Origin: VRUE01 sp963780815
Lineage (GTDB): Bacteria; Actinomycetota; Thermoleophilia; Solirubrobacterales; 70-9
Direction: 5' to 3'
Length of the DNA: 64,000 nt
Assembly: GCA_963780815.1 (NCBI GenBank)
Contig: CAWADG010000009.1
Location: 62,001 to 126,000, forward strand
Position numbers and translations under genes: made by a program
The notes under the pieces: model-generated
What the model saw: only the letters and a program-made list of their open reading frames with translations
The model's database searches: none
Told to the model about the DNA's origin: nothing
Part shown: piece by piece, positions 18,249-27,667 of the stretch
Numbering within the stretch: the stretch's first letter is position 1
Layout of the letters: every line of letters begins with the position of its first letter

Positions 18249-18322
18249 CGGGGAGTGGCGCAGTCTGGTAGCGCACTCGGCTGGGGGCCGAGCGGTCGCC
18301 GGTTCAAATCCGGCCTCCCCGA
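18249..18322 (+). tRNA. tRNA-Pro(GGG), target of the repeat array
   Basis: 74 nt with acceptor CGGGGAG/CTCCCCG and discriminator A. The D-stem is GCGC/GCGC, the anticodon loop CTGGGGG between CTCGG and CCGAG (anticodon GGG), and the T-loop TTCAAAT. Its 3' 44 nt, from the anticodon loop onward (18279-18322), recur eleven times between 23.7 and 37.9 kb. This is the only copy with a 5' half, so it is the functional gene and the apparent integration target. Confidence 0.95.
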
Positions 18323-18369
18323 TCAGAGAGAGCCAGCTTGGGAAGCGGACAGCCCATATGGCCTCCTCC

Positions 18370-18939
18370 TCAGCAGAAGACCGCGACGTGTACCACGCCG
18401 CTATCCGGTTCTTTTGGTTCTTCGCCGCTCGCACGGACGACAACGACGCCGTTGGCGTTTTCTTTCAACGGGCCGACGGTCGCCTCTGCCGGGTTGGGAA
18501 AGGTCGAGTCGCCATTGGTCTCCGCGTCGATTGCTGGGGTGGCGATGAAAGCGCAGGCGCTCACATCCTGATTGAAGACGACCGTATACACCCCTTCTTT
18601 CGTTTCTCCCTGGCTGGTCGAGATCACACCGCTACCCCGAATCAGTTTTCCATCGGCGCTAACGACCGCAAAGAGCTTTGCGGCGGGCGCTCCGGCTTCT
18701 CCTTTAGGCCCCTGCAACCCGGTGGCGCCTTTCAAGGCGGCCTGCGCGGCGCTTGAAATCTTCGCCTGGGTCACCGCGCCATTCTTGATTTTCGCGGCGC
18801 TAACCGCGTTGTTCTTCAGTTGCTTGGTCCCGACCGTGTTCTTGCCGAGCTGGGACGCCGCGAAAGCGCTTGCACCCCCGATGGCGATGAATAAGGCAAG
18901 CGTGGCGACGACGTTCGCGTAGGTCAGCTTCGGAAGCAT
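18370..18939 (-). CDS. Secreted KLTYANV repeat protein
   Basis: 189 residues. It begins 'MLPKLTYANVVATLALFIAI', the same signal segment as the gene at 8848. Degenerate repeats follow ('KNTVGTKQLKNNAVSAAKI', 'NGAVTQAKISSAAQ'), then a short collagen-like stretch 'GATGLQGPKGEAGAPA' and a C-terminal beta domain. Exported; function unknown. It is the first gene beyond tRNA-Pro and its stop lies about 50 bp from it, so it may belong to the inserted segment. Confidence 0.75.
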   Translation of the reverse strand: MLPKLTYANVVATLALFIAIGGASAFAASQLGKNTVGTKQLKNNAVSAAKIKNGAVTQAKISSAAQAALKGATGLQGPKGEAGAPAAKLFAVVSADGKLIRGSGVISTSQGETKEGVYTVVFNQDVSACAFIATPAIDAETNGDSTFPNPAEATVGPLKENANGVVVVRASGEEPKEPDSGVVHVAVFC

Positions 18940-19186
18940 CTGAACCTCCGTTGGGTTTGGGGCTTTCGGCCACTCGCCCTCCCCAGCGGGTTATGGCCCA
19001 CACCGACGGTAGCCCCGGTTGGCCGAAGAGTCAATCTGGCGAGCGACGGTCAAGGCCGAGGCGAGGCGACCACCGCGTAATGCGCAAGCCGGGTATATAG
19101 TCGTTCGCGTCGCCGTTGGGGGGGCCAAGCGGGAGCGCCGGAGTCTCTAGAACCCGAAAGGCCAGTCACTCCGAAAGGAAACCCCA

Positions 19187-19723
19187 ATGGTCACGATCTG
19201 CAAGCGACGGTGGGCGCTTCTCGCCCTTGCCGCGGCTTCCCTAATGCTGGCCCCCTCGGCCCTGGCAGCGGGCCACGGCCGGTCCGGCTTTGGCTTCAAC
19301 GCCGCCAACATCAGCGGCTTTCCCCACGGCGCTGCCTTCCTGACCGGCGGCGGGGCCTACAACCCCGAGACCGGCTTCGTCCACTCGGGCGGCGGATTCC
19401 GCTGCACCGAAGCCGTAGAACAGGGCCCCCTCACCGGCTGTCTCGCCGGGCAGGGCGTGCGCTGGGACACGGCCGAACTCCTGGCCGAAACAACGTTCAA
19501 ATGCACCGGCCAGGATGCCGGGAAGAAAGCTGTGACCGACGAGGACACGGCGGTGCTCTTGTCGGACTTCTACCGGGCCGGAGACGGCATCGACGAGTCC
19601 TTCACCGCACAGCTGATCATCTCCCAGGATGATCTCGCCCCGGAAATCGAAGGCGTCCAGAACGTCTGGATCCAGGGGGTCGGTTGCGGCTCGGCGATCG
19701 TGCACTTCAACTCGCACAGTTAA
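19187..19723 (+). CDS. Secreted protein, unknown
   Basis: 178 residues with a signal peptide ('RRWALLALAAASLMLAPSALA', cleavage near residue 28). The mature part has 'FLTGGGAYNPETGFVHSGGGFRC' and three or four Cys that may pair. It has a good GAAAGGAAA ribosome site before the ATG. The Gly-rich beta pattern resembles small conserved exported actinobacterial proteins of unknown role. It ends about 70 bp before the IS481 remnant. Confidence 0.72.
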   Translation: MVTICKRRWALLALAAASLMLAPSALAAGHGRSGFGFNAANISGFPHGAAFLTGGGAYNPETGFVHSGGGFRCTEAVEQGPLTGCLAGQGVRWDTAELLAETTFKCTGQDAGKKAVTDEDTAVLLSDFYRAGDGIDESFTAQLIISQDDLAPEIEGVQNVWIQGVGCGSAIVHFNSHS

Positions 19724-19794
19724 CCCAAAACGCCGGGCGTCGCTAGCGGCGTGCAGGAAGCGGGCCGCTCGCTGTAGTTCCTCACCAGTTGTTC

Positions 19795-20260
19795 ATCCGG
19801 GGCCTCCTTGAAGGCTCGGGGTGTCGACCACCCAGATCAAGGAGGACACTGGATGAAGCTTTACGCTAACGCCCGCACCTGCCCGAAGAGCCGCAAGCTG
19901 CTGGTCAAGGCGCATCGAAGAACGGGGCTGGTCGCTGATGGCGGCGGCCGAGGCCGCCGGGATCAGCGAGCGAACGGCCGCCAAGTGGCGCGCTCGCTGG
20001 CGCTCAGAAGGCGAGAGCGGGCTGTTGGACCGCAGCTCTGCTCCAAGGACTCGACCCACGCAGTCTGCCCGCCGACCGCGTCAGGGCGATCGAGGCACTG
20101 CGGCGTCTGCGGATGACCGCGGCTGAGATCGCCGAGGTGCTGGGCACGGCGCTCTCGACTATCTCGAGGTGGCTGGCGCGGATCGGGCTTGGCAAGCGCA
20201 GCCGCCTGCAGCCTCCCGAGCCACCGAACCGCTACGGGCGCAAGGAGAAAGCCCCGGAAA
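19795..20260 (+). mobile_element. Truncated, frameshifted IS481-type transposase remnant
   Basis: Three frames together give an N-terminal IS481-family transposase: 'MKLYANARTCPKSRKLLVK' (from 19854), 'AAAEAAGISERTAAKWRARW' (about 19938) and 'TAAEIAEVLGTALSTISRWL' followed by 'LGKRSRLQPPEPPNRYGR' (from 20113). At least two frameshifts separate the pieces. The DDE catalytic core that should follow is missing; the next gene starts about 100 bp later. The upstream non-coding part (19795-19853) may hold the old terminal inverted repeat. Confidence 0.8.
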
Positions 20261-20357
20261 CGGGACAGTTCGGCGACCAGCCCCAAAATTTCCATTTCGA
20301 GCTCGGTCAAGCACCGGCACCATAGAGTCGGTGTCCAGGCGCTACCTTGGCTGATGC

Positions 20358-20936
20358 TTGGAAGCCCCCTCCGCCGAACAGCCGACGGGCAGCCGCCCGC
20401 TCTTCTGGTTCGCCGCCCTGGTGGGCCTCGTGGCCGCGATTACCGCGGGTCTCTACATCTTCGGGGTGGAGCACGTGCCCAATTACACGACAGGCCTGTT
20501 CGGGAGCAGCGGGGAAGATACGCTGCCGCTCAAGTCTTGGCTGGCGACTGGGGTCCTGGCCCTGGCGGCCCTGCAGCTGGGACTGGCGCTGTGGATCTTC
20601 GGCAAGTTGCCGCGCATCGGCAGCTCCGCCGCCGGGATCGTCACGCTCCATCGCGCCGTGGGCGTTGCCGCTATCCTGCTCACGCTGCCGATCGCCTACC
20701 ACTGCATCTTGGCCTATGGGGTGCAGACCCACATCGACAGGCGTGTGGCCGTGCACTCGCTGGCCGGCTGCTTCGTTTACGGCGCGATCGCCGCCAAGCT
20801 CCTGATCGTCCGCTCTCGGCGGTTTCCCGGCTGGGCACTGCCGCTGGCCGGCGGCACGCTGGTCGTCGTGGTCGCGATCCTCTGGTACACGAGCGCGCTC
20901 TGGTATTTCGACGATTTCAGCCTGCCGGCTCTCTAA
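20358..20936 (+). CDS. Integral membrane protein, DUF6529-like
   Basis: 192 residues with about five hydrophobic segments: 'PLFWFAALVGLVAAITAGLY', 'WLATGVLALAALQLGLALW', a segment ending 'LLTLPIAYHC', 'LAGCFVYGAIAAKLLIV' and 'LAGGTLVVVVAILWYTSALW'. Conserved His residues in 'VTLHRAVG', 'AYHCI' and 'VAVHSLAG' at helix ends could be haem ligands, as in cytochrome b561-type proteins (inference). The TTG at 20358 is the only usable start after an in-frame stop at 20352. The family name is from memory, without a search. Confidence 0.65.
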   Translation: MEAPSAEQPTGSRPLFWFAALVGLVAAITAGLYIFGVEHVPNYTTGLFGSSGEDTLPLKSWLATGVLALAALQLGLALWIFGKLPRIGSSAAGIVTLHRAVGVAAILLTLPIAYHCILAYGVQTHIDRRVAVHSLAGCFVYGAIAAKLLIVRSRRFPGWALPLAGGTLVVVVAILWYTSALWYFDDFSLPAL

Positions 20937-21238
20937 CCGCGGACGGGGACCATGTGCGCCTCAGCCCATCGCAACAGAGTGAGCATCGTCCCGTCCTCAG
21001 TTGCTGGAGCCGGCCCAGCGTCCCCAGCGTCCCCGCGTCCCTCTGCCCCGTTGAGCATCACGACTGCGGGATGAATGGGCGCGCGGACTGTCGGATCAGG
21101 GATCGAACCGCACAGAGGGCTGCGATGATTAGCGCGGTGAGCGTCCACCGTGTCGCTCGCCAAAGTTGTGTCGCGATCCCCTGACCGCCCCCCGTTCGGC
21201 CTGAACCCTGCGCCAGACGTTGGATCAATGGAGGGACA
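20937..21238. other. No gene seen
   Basis: A stretch between the membrane protein and the DoxX-like remnant. Frames are short and unconvincing on both strands, and no RNA fold or repeat was noticed. Confidence 0.5.
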
Positions 21239-21530
21239 TGAGTAAGAACGCCGACCACTTTCCGACTGATTTGAAGGGCCTTGCCGAGGCGGTGCCATCC
21301 GAGGTGGTACGGGGTCATCGAGATCGTCGCCGGCTTCTTCGTCGCCCTGAAGCCGCGTTATGGTGCCTACGTGGTCGCCGCTGGCTGACGTGAATCATCT
21401 TCGATCTCTTGACCTACTCGGCCCCACTACTACATCGCCTTGCGCGACTTCGGACTGCTGCTCGGTGCCCGCCCCTGCCTACCTGATTCGCTATTCACGG
21501 GGCTGGTTGGTTAGTCGAACGTGAAGGGCT
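21239..21530 (+). pseudogene. Remnant of a DoxX-like membrane protein
   Basis: An ATG at 21239 begins 'MSKNADHFPTDLKGLAEAVP'. A shifted frame continues with 'YGVIEIVAGFFVALKPRYGAYVV', and a third with 'FDLLTY' and 'IALRDFGLLLG'. This order of a helix, 'P-RYGAYVVAAWL' and 'YYDIALRDFG' fits small DoxX/DUF-type membrane proteins. Several frame changes and stops make it non-functional. Confidence 0.5.
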
Positions 21531-21588
21531 CCGGCCCGCTCGCAGAGCGGCTTTGTCAGAACCACATATCGGATAAAGGAGGAGAAAC

Positions 21589-22833
21589 ATGATTGACGAG
21601 TCGCTCGGTGACGAAGAGCTACCCGGGAAAGATGTCTCGCTGTGGATTGACACCACCAGACAAACGAACTATCCCACTCTCAGCGACGAGGCAGACCATT
21701 ATGACGTAGGCGTGGTGGGCGGGGGAATCACGGGTGTGGTGACTGCCTACCGTCTGATGCAAAGCGGTAGAACCGTAGCGTTGGTTGAGCGTGACCACAT
21801 CGTCGAGTGGACGACCGGGGGCACCACCGCCAAGCTGTCATCGCAGCACTATCTTATCTATGACTATCTGATAAACCGGCACGGCGAAGCGGTTGCCCAG
21901 GCGTTCGCCGATGCCAATCAGAACGGTATCGACGAGGTTGAGAGCTTAAGCAAGGAGTTGGCAATCGACTGTGAGTTTTCGCGGCGCGACGCCTATGTCT
22001 TCAGCCAAAGCACAGACAAAGTCGAAGTCTTCAAAGCCGAGGTTGAAGCCGCTAGACGGCTCGGCCTTCCGGCGCATTTCGTGACGTCCACTGATTTGCC
22101 GTTCAATGTCGAGGCGGCGGTGCGGTTTAACGATCAAGCTCAATTCCACCCGCGTAAATTCTTGTTGAAGTTGGCCGAGGCGTTTGTCTCTGACGGAGGC
22201 GTGATCTTTGAGCACACCAACGCCACCACCATCACGCCGGGTGAACCGAACATCATCACTACCGACAAAGGTCAGCTGAAGGCCGACGTCGTCATTCAGG
22301 CCAGCGGCGAGCCATTCTGGCGCAACGAGATGTTCGATGGGCGAATGTGGATGAAGATGTCGTACGCCCTGGCTGCCGAACTCGAAGATCCGACCGAATA
22401 TCCAAAAGGCACGTACATCACGACAGACGATCCGATGCGCACTATCCGCTCGGCTGAGTATGACGGCCGATCGGTGCTGGTGTTCGGTGGCGAGAGTCAT
22501 GAGTACGATGCGACCACCTATGACGAGAGTTCGCACTACAAGAGCCTGGCGGAAGACGTCCAGAGAAGATTCAAGGTGAAGCGGATTCACTGCCGCTGGC
22601 TCGCCGGCGACTTCATGCCGTACGACCGGATTCCATTTATCGGTCCCGATCCGGAGTATCCGTCGATTTATGTCATAACCGGCTACCGCGCCTGGGGGCT
22701 CGCCTGGGCGATGTCGGCGGCGCACGGCATCCTCAGCTACATCGACGGCACGCCGGCCGATTGGGTCAGGTACTTCAGTCTCGAACGGCTTAAGAGCCCG
22801 TTGCGGGACGAGGATCTGACGTGCGACGTTTAG
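21589..22833 (+). CDS. FAD-dependent amine/glycine-oxidase-type oxidoreductase
   Basis: 414 residues of the DAO superfamily. The FAD-binding 'YDVGVVGGGITGVVTAYRL' is near residue 40, 'VALVERDHI' provides the ribose-binding acid, 'TGGTTAKLSSQHY' lies near residue 80, and 'YVITGYRAWGLAWAMSAAHG' closes the fold. Related proteins often carry a C-terminal Rieske domain; this one stops before it. The ribosome site AAAGGAGGAG is very strong. The gene has visibly lower GC and different codon choice from its neighbours, suggesting recent transfer. Substrate unknown. Confidence 0.82.
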   Translation: MIDESLGDEELPGKDVSLWIDTTRQTNYPTLSDEADHYDVGVVGGGITGVVTAYRLMQSGRTVALVERDHIVEWTTGGTTAKLSSQHYLIYDYLINRHGEAVAQAFADANQNGIDEVESLSKELAIDCEFSRRDAYVFSQSTDKVEVFKAEVEAARRLGLPAHFVTSTDLPFNVEAAVRFNDQAQFHPRKFLLKLAEAFVSDGGVIFEHTNATTITPGEPNIITTDKGQLKADVVIQASGEPFWRNEMFDGRMWMKMSYALAAELEDPTEYPKGTYITTDDPMRTIRSAEYDGRSVLVFGGESHEYDATTYDESSHYKSLAEDVQRRFKVKRIHCRWLAGDFMPYDRIPFIGPDPEYPSIYVITGYRAWGLAWAMSAAHGILSYIDGTPADWVRYFSLERLKSPLRDEDLTCDV

Positions 22834-23559
22834 GTGTCTCGTCCGCGACAAGCTCTTCGATCCGTTCATTGAGCATTGTGGGCCGGCGCGCCGTTTAGGT
22901 GGCCGTGCGTCGTCCGCGATCGAGTTCCACTCGCCGAAGCGGGGAGCGCAACCTCGCGCAAGCCGTACAAGGGCGGCTTCTCTTTCCGGTGCTGAGCAGT
23001 CTGCACGGGCATCTGGCGGACGCGCGCGTGTTCGCCTTCGTTCGTCCCGAGCGGGCCATGCAGTCCGCTATTGAGTACGACCAATTCCTTCGTGCGATCG
23101 AGGCTGGGGATTTCCGGCAAGGCAGAAGAAACAACGTCCGCTCATTGCGCGCGAGTTCGGAGGATCCTTGAAGTTGAGGGCCGAGCGGGGAAGTTAGGCG
23201 GTGCGACGGAAGAACATGGAGCACTGCGCGCGTTGCCTGAGTCACATTTTCTGAACTTTTACAAAGGGGACCTGTGCGGCGCTCGGCTCTGGAGAATCAC
23301 CGCACCTTCTCCGGCGACATGAAAGGCCATTCTTCCTGCTGTGCTTTTCTTGTCGAACTCGGAGCCCATCAGGAGCACCCCGATCCTAGGAGGCGCTAGT
23401 GATCCCTGATGTCAGCTCGACGTAGATGAACCGAGGGGAGGTCGCGGGTTGAATCGCGCCGCCCGTGCTTTGACTCATGCCACGGCCGCAACGCGCTCCA
23501 CGATCCGCGGGTGGCCGCGAGAGACGAATCGGGCCCGGATTCGCACCCGAGATAGCGTC
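22834..23559. other. No convincing gene; degraded tRNA-like sequence near 23440
   Basis: Short frames only. Around 23435-23465 a run 'GAGGTCGCGGGTTGAATCG' looks like a decayed tRNA T-arm of the fMet type. Bases 23500-23560 closely match 36105-36166, so the array repeat extends about 60 bp further upstream in these two copies. Confidence 0.5.
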
Positions 23560-23561
23560 GT

Positions 23562-23715
23562 GGTACCGCTTTGGTACCGGACGCATCGTACGATCTGTCC
23601 GATGCGTCCCGGCTCGGGGTCACATGGGACGCATGGGACGCGTCCGGACGCATATGGCAGTTGTGTCCGCCGGCTGGGGGCCGAGCGGTCGCCGGTTCAA
23701 ATCCGGCCTCCCCGA
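23562..23715 (+). repeat. Array repeat copy 1 (GGTACC pair + tRNA-Pro 3' half)
   Basis: GGTACC at 23562 and 23573 (5-nt spacer GCTTT), then a GTCC/GGAC-rich array, then the 44-nt tRNA-Pro 3' half at 23672-23715, identical to 18279-18322. The distance from the first box to the core is 110 bp. This is a likely recombinase attachment site (inference). Confidence 0.9.
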
Positions 23716-23810
23716 CTTACTCGAACCTGCGGCGGCCGCAGGGTTCTCCAGGTCTTGCTCGCACGAGAAGCATCCTCGGTGAATCCGAGCGCGCCCCGAA
23801 CGAGTCGGGC

Positions 23811-24737
23811 TCACACGTGCAGTACGACCGCATTGCCACCGCCCCCGCCGACGGCCATTTTGAGCGCCTCCGCGCCCTCGGCGAGCCCGTAGGTCCCGCC
23901 GATGGATATTCCGACCTCGCCATTGCCGAGCCGTTCGGCCATGCGCCCAAGCCGGCCCCCGTCGGCCTCCACATAGACGTCGACGATCGTCACCCCGCGC
24001 TCCGGCGGCGGCGGGGCGCCGGTGATCGTGGCCAGTCGCCCGCCGTCGGCGAGGGCGGAGAGGGCATCTTCCTCGCCACCCGGGGCGGCGTTGATCGCCG
24101 CCGGGACGCCATCCCCACCCGCCCATTCGCGGACTCCGGTGGGCCAGCCGTCGTCGTGGTAGTCGAACACCGCGCTGATCCCGAGCTCTCGTAGTCGCTC
24201 AGCGCTCCGCGGCCCGGCCGTTGCGGCGACCTCGACTCCGATCACCACCGCCAATGCTGCGATCAGCTGCCCGGTCACCCCACCGGCGCCGTGAACGAGC
24301 AGCCGGCCTGTGGGCGAATCCCCGATCGCCGCACGGAGCGCCTGGTCGGCGGTCAGCGCCGGCACCGGAAACGCCGCCGACTCCTCCCATGACACAGCGG
24401 ATGGCTTCGCAGCCAGCAGATCGGCACGCGCCAGCAGCAACTCGCTCCAGCAACCCTGCTCCAGCACGGGAACGGGGTGAGTCATCACCTCGTCCCCGAC
24501 CGACCACCCGTCGCCGGCGGCTCCAACGGCGGCGACCGTCCCTGACGCCGCGACACCAAGCCCCGCCGGCGGCCGCAGTCCCACCTCCCACGATCCGAGC
24601 CTGACGAGGTCATCCCAGGGCGCGACGCCCGCGGCGCGCACCGCGATCAGCGTCTCGCCAGGGCGAGGTGGACGCGGATCCGGGAGCGACAGCTCCCGCA
24701 CGTCGCCACCGAACCGCTCGATTCCGGCCACCCTCAC
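23811..24737 (-). CDS. Medium-chain reductase (quinone oxidoreductase-like)
   Basis: 308 residues, GTG start. The GroES-like N-domain has 'RPGETLIAVRAAGVAPWDDLV' and the Rossmann motif is 'LLVHGAGGVTGQLIAALAV'. No structural zinc cluster is visible, so it is a quinone-reductase-like enzyme rather than an alcohol dehydrogenase. It shares its family with the gene at 17150 but is clearly different in sequence. It is the single gene of the unit between array copies 1 and 2, on the opposite strand to tRNA-Pro. Confidence 0.83.
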   Translation of the reverse strand: MRVAGIERFGGDVRELSLPDPRPPRPGETLIAVRAAGVAPWDDLVRLGSWEVGLRPPAGLGVAASGTVAAVGAAGDGWSVGDEVMTHPVPVLEQGCWSELLLARADLLAAKPSAVSWEESAAFPVPALTADQALRAAIGDSPTGRLLVHGAGGVTGQLIAALAVVIGVEVAATAGPRSAERLRELGISAVFDYHDDGWPTGVREWAGGDGVPAAINAAPGGEEDALSALADGGRLATITGAPPPPERGVTIVDVYVEADGGRLGRMAERLGNGEVGISIGGTYGLAEGAEALKMAVGGGGGNAVVLHV

Positions 24738-25010
24738 GAAGCCTCCGGCATGCGCCCAGGCTACGCCAGCAGGGCCCGCGCCGCTTGCTTTGGTCCGTTT
24801 ATGCGGACTACCTGCGGCGCCGGTTCCGACCAACCGTCCGATCGGCGATATTTCCTGGCAACGGGCAGTCCCCATGCCGGTCCAAAACGACTCCGGCGAA
24901 GCCGGCGCTCTCCAGGCTTTCAAGTGCCGCCGTGAGCACAAGATGCGCCATGGGCTCACCCTAAGCGACTCGTTCGCGCGGGTCGATGTTGGCGTCCGAG
25001 ATTGGGGCGT

Positions 25011-25163
25011 GGTACCGCTTTGGTACCGACCGTTATGTCCGATGCGTCCAGATTGTCCACAGCCGTGGACAGATGGGACGCCACGGACGCCCAGGGCGCA
25101 TAGACATCAGATGTTCTCCGGCTGGGGGCCGAGCGGTCGCCGGTTCAAATCCGGCCTCCCCGA
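25011..25163 (+). repeat. Array repeat copy 2
   Basis: GGTACC at 25011 and 25022, three GTCC boxes 9 bp apart, an 8-nt centre, phased GGAC boxes, then the exact tRNA-Pro 3' half at 25120-25163 (109 bp from the first box). Confidence 0.9.
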
Positions 25164-25261
25164 TAGCCGGAAAGTCTTAGCGTGCGGCGAACCCTGCCCA
25201 CGGTTCCGGCTTCAGCCCGGCTTGAGAACGTTGCCTGTGCCAGTCGGCAGGGTACGCTGGC

Positions 25262-26596
25262 TTGGTGCTGAGAAGAGCACCGAGAGTGGCGTCTGCAGTT
25301 TCGGCAGCGCTGCTCATCGCGCTGGCGGCGCCGCAACTCGCGAACGCCGTCGGCTCAGGCTCCTTCAGCCCGACGGCTTCGATGGACGTGCCGCGCTCTG
25401 GCCCGGCGGCCGCCGCTCTCCCGAGTGGCCGGGTCTTGATTGCGGGGGGCTACAGCGCCACGGATTTCAGTGGAAGCGCGGAACTCTTCGATTCTGCAGC
25501 GATCAGCTTCGACTCGTCAGGACTCGGCGCGATGGTAAATGCCCGGCGGAGCCCGGCGGTTGCTCAGCTTCCCGGCGGGCGAGTGCTGATCGCGGGCGGA
25601 TTCAACAATTCGGGCACCCTCGCGAGCGCCGAAGTCTTCAATCCGGCCAACAACAAGTTCAGCTCGGCCGGGATCGGCTCGATGGTCGGGCCCCGCGCAG
25701 ATGCCGCCAGCTCGCCGCTTCCCGACGGGCGGGTACTGATCGCCGGTGGCACCGCCGACGGAGCGCACTCTCTCTCCAGCGCCGAAGTCTTCAATCCAGC
25801 CAACGACACTTTCAGCTCGGCGGGGATGGGTTCGATGGAAACAGCGCGCTGGCAGGCCATCGCCGCCCCCCTCCCCGACGGTCGCGTGCTGATCGCCGGC
25901 GGCTACGACAGCAGCAGCCACTCCTACCTCTCCAGCGCGGAAGTCTTCGACCCAACGACCCACAGCTTCAGCGCTGCCGGCATCGGCTCGACGGTAATTC
26001 CCCGCTCAGGCGCCGCCTCGTCGCCTCTTCCTGATGGGCGGGTGCTCATCATGGGTGGCTACAGCGCATCCTCCATCGTCCCGAGCGCGGAAGCGTTCGA
26101 CCCCGCGACCAGCACCTTCAGCTCTGCGGGTATCGGGCCCATGGGGACGCCGCGCGCATACGCGGCCGCTGCCCCCCTCACCGACGGGCGGGTACTGGTG
26201 GCCGGGGGTACATCAAACGGTGCTTCCGACCTCTCGAGCGCAGAGATCTTCGGGGCGACGAACGCCTTAGGCGTCGTCAACGTCGTTAAGGGAAAGAAGC
26301 TCCTCGTGCGGGTCTCGGCCTTCGGCAGAGTGGACGTAAGGGATGCCGGCGCGAAGGGCAGGGCAGCGGTTGCAGGGAAGCGGAGCGGAACAGCGGTGCT
26401 CAAGCACTCGCGCGCCATCGGAGGCCCCGGCATCGTCGCGGTCCGCCTCAGATTCACCCGCCGGGGCAGGGCGCTCCTGAAGCACACGGGCCGATTTAAG
26501 GCAAGCGCCAAGATCAGATTCTCGCCTCAAGGGGGTCTACCCAGAACCAGAACGGCTGAGTTGACGATCAAGGGGTCTCGCCGCAAGGCGCCGTGA
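25262..26596 (+). CDS. Secreted Kelch-repeat protein
   Basis: 444 residues with a signal peptide ('AVSAALLIALAAPQLANAV'). About six Kelch-type repeats of roughly 50 residues follow, each with 'PLPDGRVLIAGG' and 'SSAEVFNPA' elements, which would form a six-bladed beta-propeller. The C-terminal 110 residues are Lys/Arg-rich with 'GKKLLVRVSAFGRVDV'. The start is TTG 25262 or GTG 25265. It is the only gene between array copies 2 and 3. Probably cell-surface; ligand unknown. Confidence 0.83.
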   Translation: MVLRRAPRVASAVSAALLIALAAPQLANAVGSGSFSPTASMDVPRSGPAAAALPSGRVLIAGGYSATDFSGSAELFDSAAISFDSSGLGAMVNARRSPAVAQLPGGRVLIAGGFNNSGTLASAEVFNPANNKFSSAGIGSMVGPRADAASSPLPDGRVLIAGGTADGAHSLSSAEVFNPANDTFSSAGMGSMETARWQAIAAPLPDGRVLIAGGYDSSSHSYLSSAEVFDPTTHSFSAAGIGSTVIPRSGAASSPLPDGRVLIMGGYSASSIVPSAEAFDPATSTFSSAGIGPMGTPRAYAAAAPLTDGRVLVAGGTSNGASDLSSAEIFGATNALGVVNVVKGKKLLVRVSAFGRVDVRDAGAKGRAAVAGKRSGTAVLKHSRAIGGPGIVAVRLRFTRRGRALLKHTGRFKASAKIRFSPQGGLPRTRTAELTIKGSRRKAP

Positions 26597-26646
26597 CACC
26601 AGCGGCCTGGATTCCTCGTCCGTCAGGGAAGTGGGTGAGGTGGTGT

Positions 26647-26801
26647 GGTACCGCTCTGGTACCGACTGCTACGTCCGATGCGTCCAGATTGTCCGCGGCC
26701 GGGGACACATTGGACGCCAGGGACGCCCCGGGACGCATATGGCAGCCAAGTCCTCCGGCTGGGGGCCGAGCGGTTCGCAAGTTCGAATCCTGTCTCCCCA
26801 A
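26647..26801 (+). repeat. Array repeat copy 3, divergent T-arm
   Basis: GGTACC at 26647 and 26658 (spacer GCTCT), then the phased array and the core at 26757-26801. The anticodon part matches tRNA-Pro, but the T-arm region differs ('CAAGTTCGAATCCTGT' instead of the tRNA-Pro version), suggesting recombination with another tRNA end or drift. Confidence 0.85.
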
Positions 26802-26937
26802 TCAAGACAGTTGTCTGAGAAGGTCATCGAGAGGCGCGATTCCAAATCTGCTGGACTAAAATCGTCGGGGCAGCTTTGGGGACAGCCGGCGTCGGGCACG
26901 TGCGAAGCTTCCCAGCACCAAATCAGAGGAGGCGAAG

Positions 26938-27348
26938 ATGGCAGGAGCGGGTGACGTAGTGACCCAGCACATCGAGGCGTTCAACGGCCGAGATCGCGAC
27001 TCGGAGCCGTGGGCGGCCAGAGCCGAGTTGGTAGCGCCCGGTGCCAGCGTGTCCGGCCGTGATGAGGTCCTCGGCTTTCTCGGCGTTTTCCAGGAGGCGT
27101 TCCCCGACGGGCGCCTTGAGGTCGGGCGGCTACTGGTCGACGGATCCTCCGCCGCCGCAGAGGGGAAGTTCGTGGGCACGCACGATGGGATCCTGCATTC
27201 GCCTAACGGCGATCTCGCACCGACCGGCAAGGCGGTCGAGCTTCGCTGGGCGTCGGCGTATGAGGTCAGCGGCGCGGCCCTGACCTCCGAGCACCTTTAC
27301 TTCGATCAGATGGATCTCCTCGGTCAACTCGGCCTCCTTCCGGGCTGA
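26938..27348 (+). CDS. SnoaL-like/ester-cyclase-type protein
   Basis: 136 residues of NTF2-like fold: 'VTQHIEAFNGRD', a 'GRDEVLGFLGVFQEAFPDGRLEV' helix and strand, and 'HLYFDQMDLLGQLGLLPG' at the C-terminus, as in SnoaL-type polyketide cyclases and related proteins. It has an excellent ribosome site (GAGGAGG). It is the only gene of the 0.64-kb unit between copies 3 and 4, the smallest in the array. Function unknown. Confidence 0.8.
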   Translation: MAGAGDVVTQHIEAFNGRDRDSEPWAARAELVAPGASVSGRDEVLGFLGVFQEAFPDGRLEVGRLLVDGSSAAAEGKFVGTHDGILHSPNGDLAPTGKAVELRWASAYEVSGAALTSEHLYFDQMDLLGQLGLLPG

Positions 27349-27442
27349 CCAAGGCCGCAGTGGCTTCTGCCTCGGAGGCCCGCTGAGGCTCAGCCCTGAC
27401 GGCGACTGGCTTGGCCTCAATCTCCGCAATGACCGGCGGCGT

Positions 27443-27596
27443 GGTACCGCTTTGGTACCGGATGCATCGTCCTATGTGTCCGAAGGGTCCTGCGCATGGG
27501 ACATATGGGACGCATGGGACGCGTCCGGACGGATATGACAGTCGTGTCCGCCGGCTGGGGGCCGAGCGGTCGCCGGTTCAAATCCGGCCTCCCCGA
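27443..27596 (+). repeat. Array repeat copy 4
   Basis: GGTACC at 27443 and 27454, phased array, and the exact 44-nt tRNA-Pro 3' half at 27553-27596, with 110 bp from box to core. A terminator follows at once. Confidence 0.9.
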
Positions 27597-27601
27597 TAGC
27601 C

Positions 27602-27629
27602 AGAAAGCCCGCTTTGGAAGCGGGTTTCT
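27602..27629 (+). terminator. Stem-loop after array copy 4
   Basis: Arms AGAAAGCCCGCTT and AAGCGGGTTTCT pair with a one-base bulge and a short loop. It lies just 3' of the tRNA-like core, where a tRNA transcript would be terminated. Similar stem-loops follow other copies, for example near 29827 and 37922. Confidence 0.65.
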
Positions 27630-27667
27630 GCCTTTCGGCGCCTGATTGAGCCACTAAGAGGATTCGT

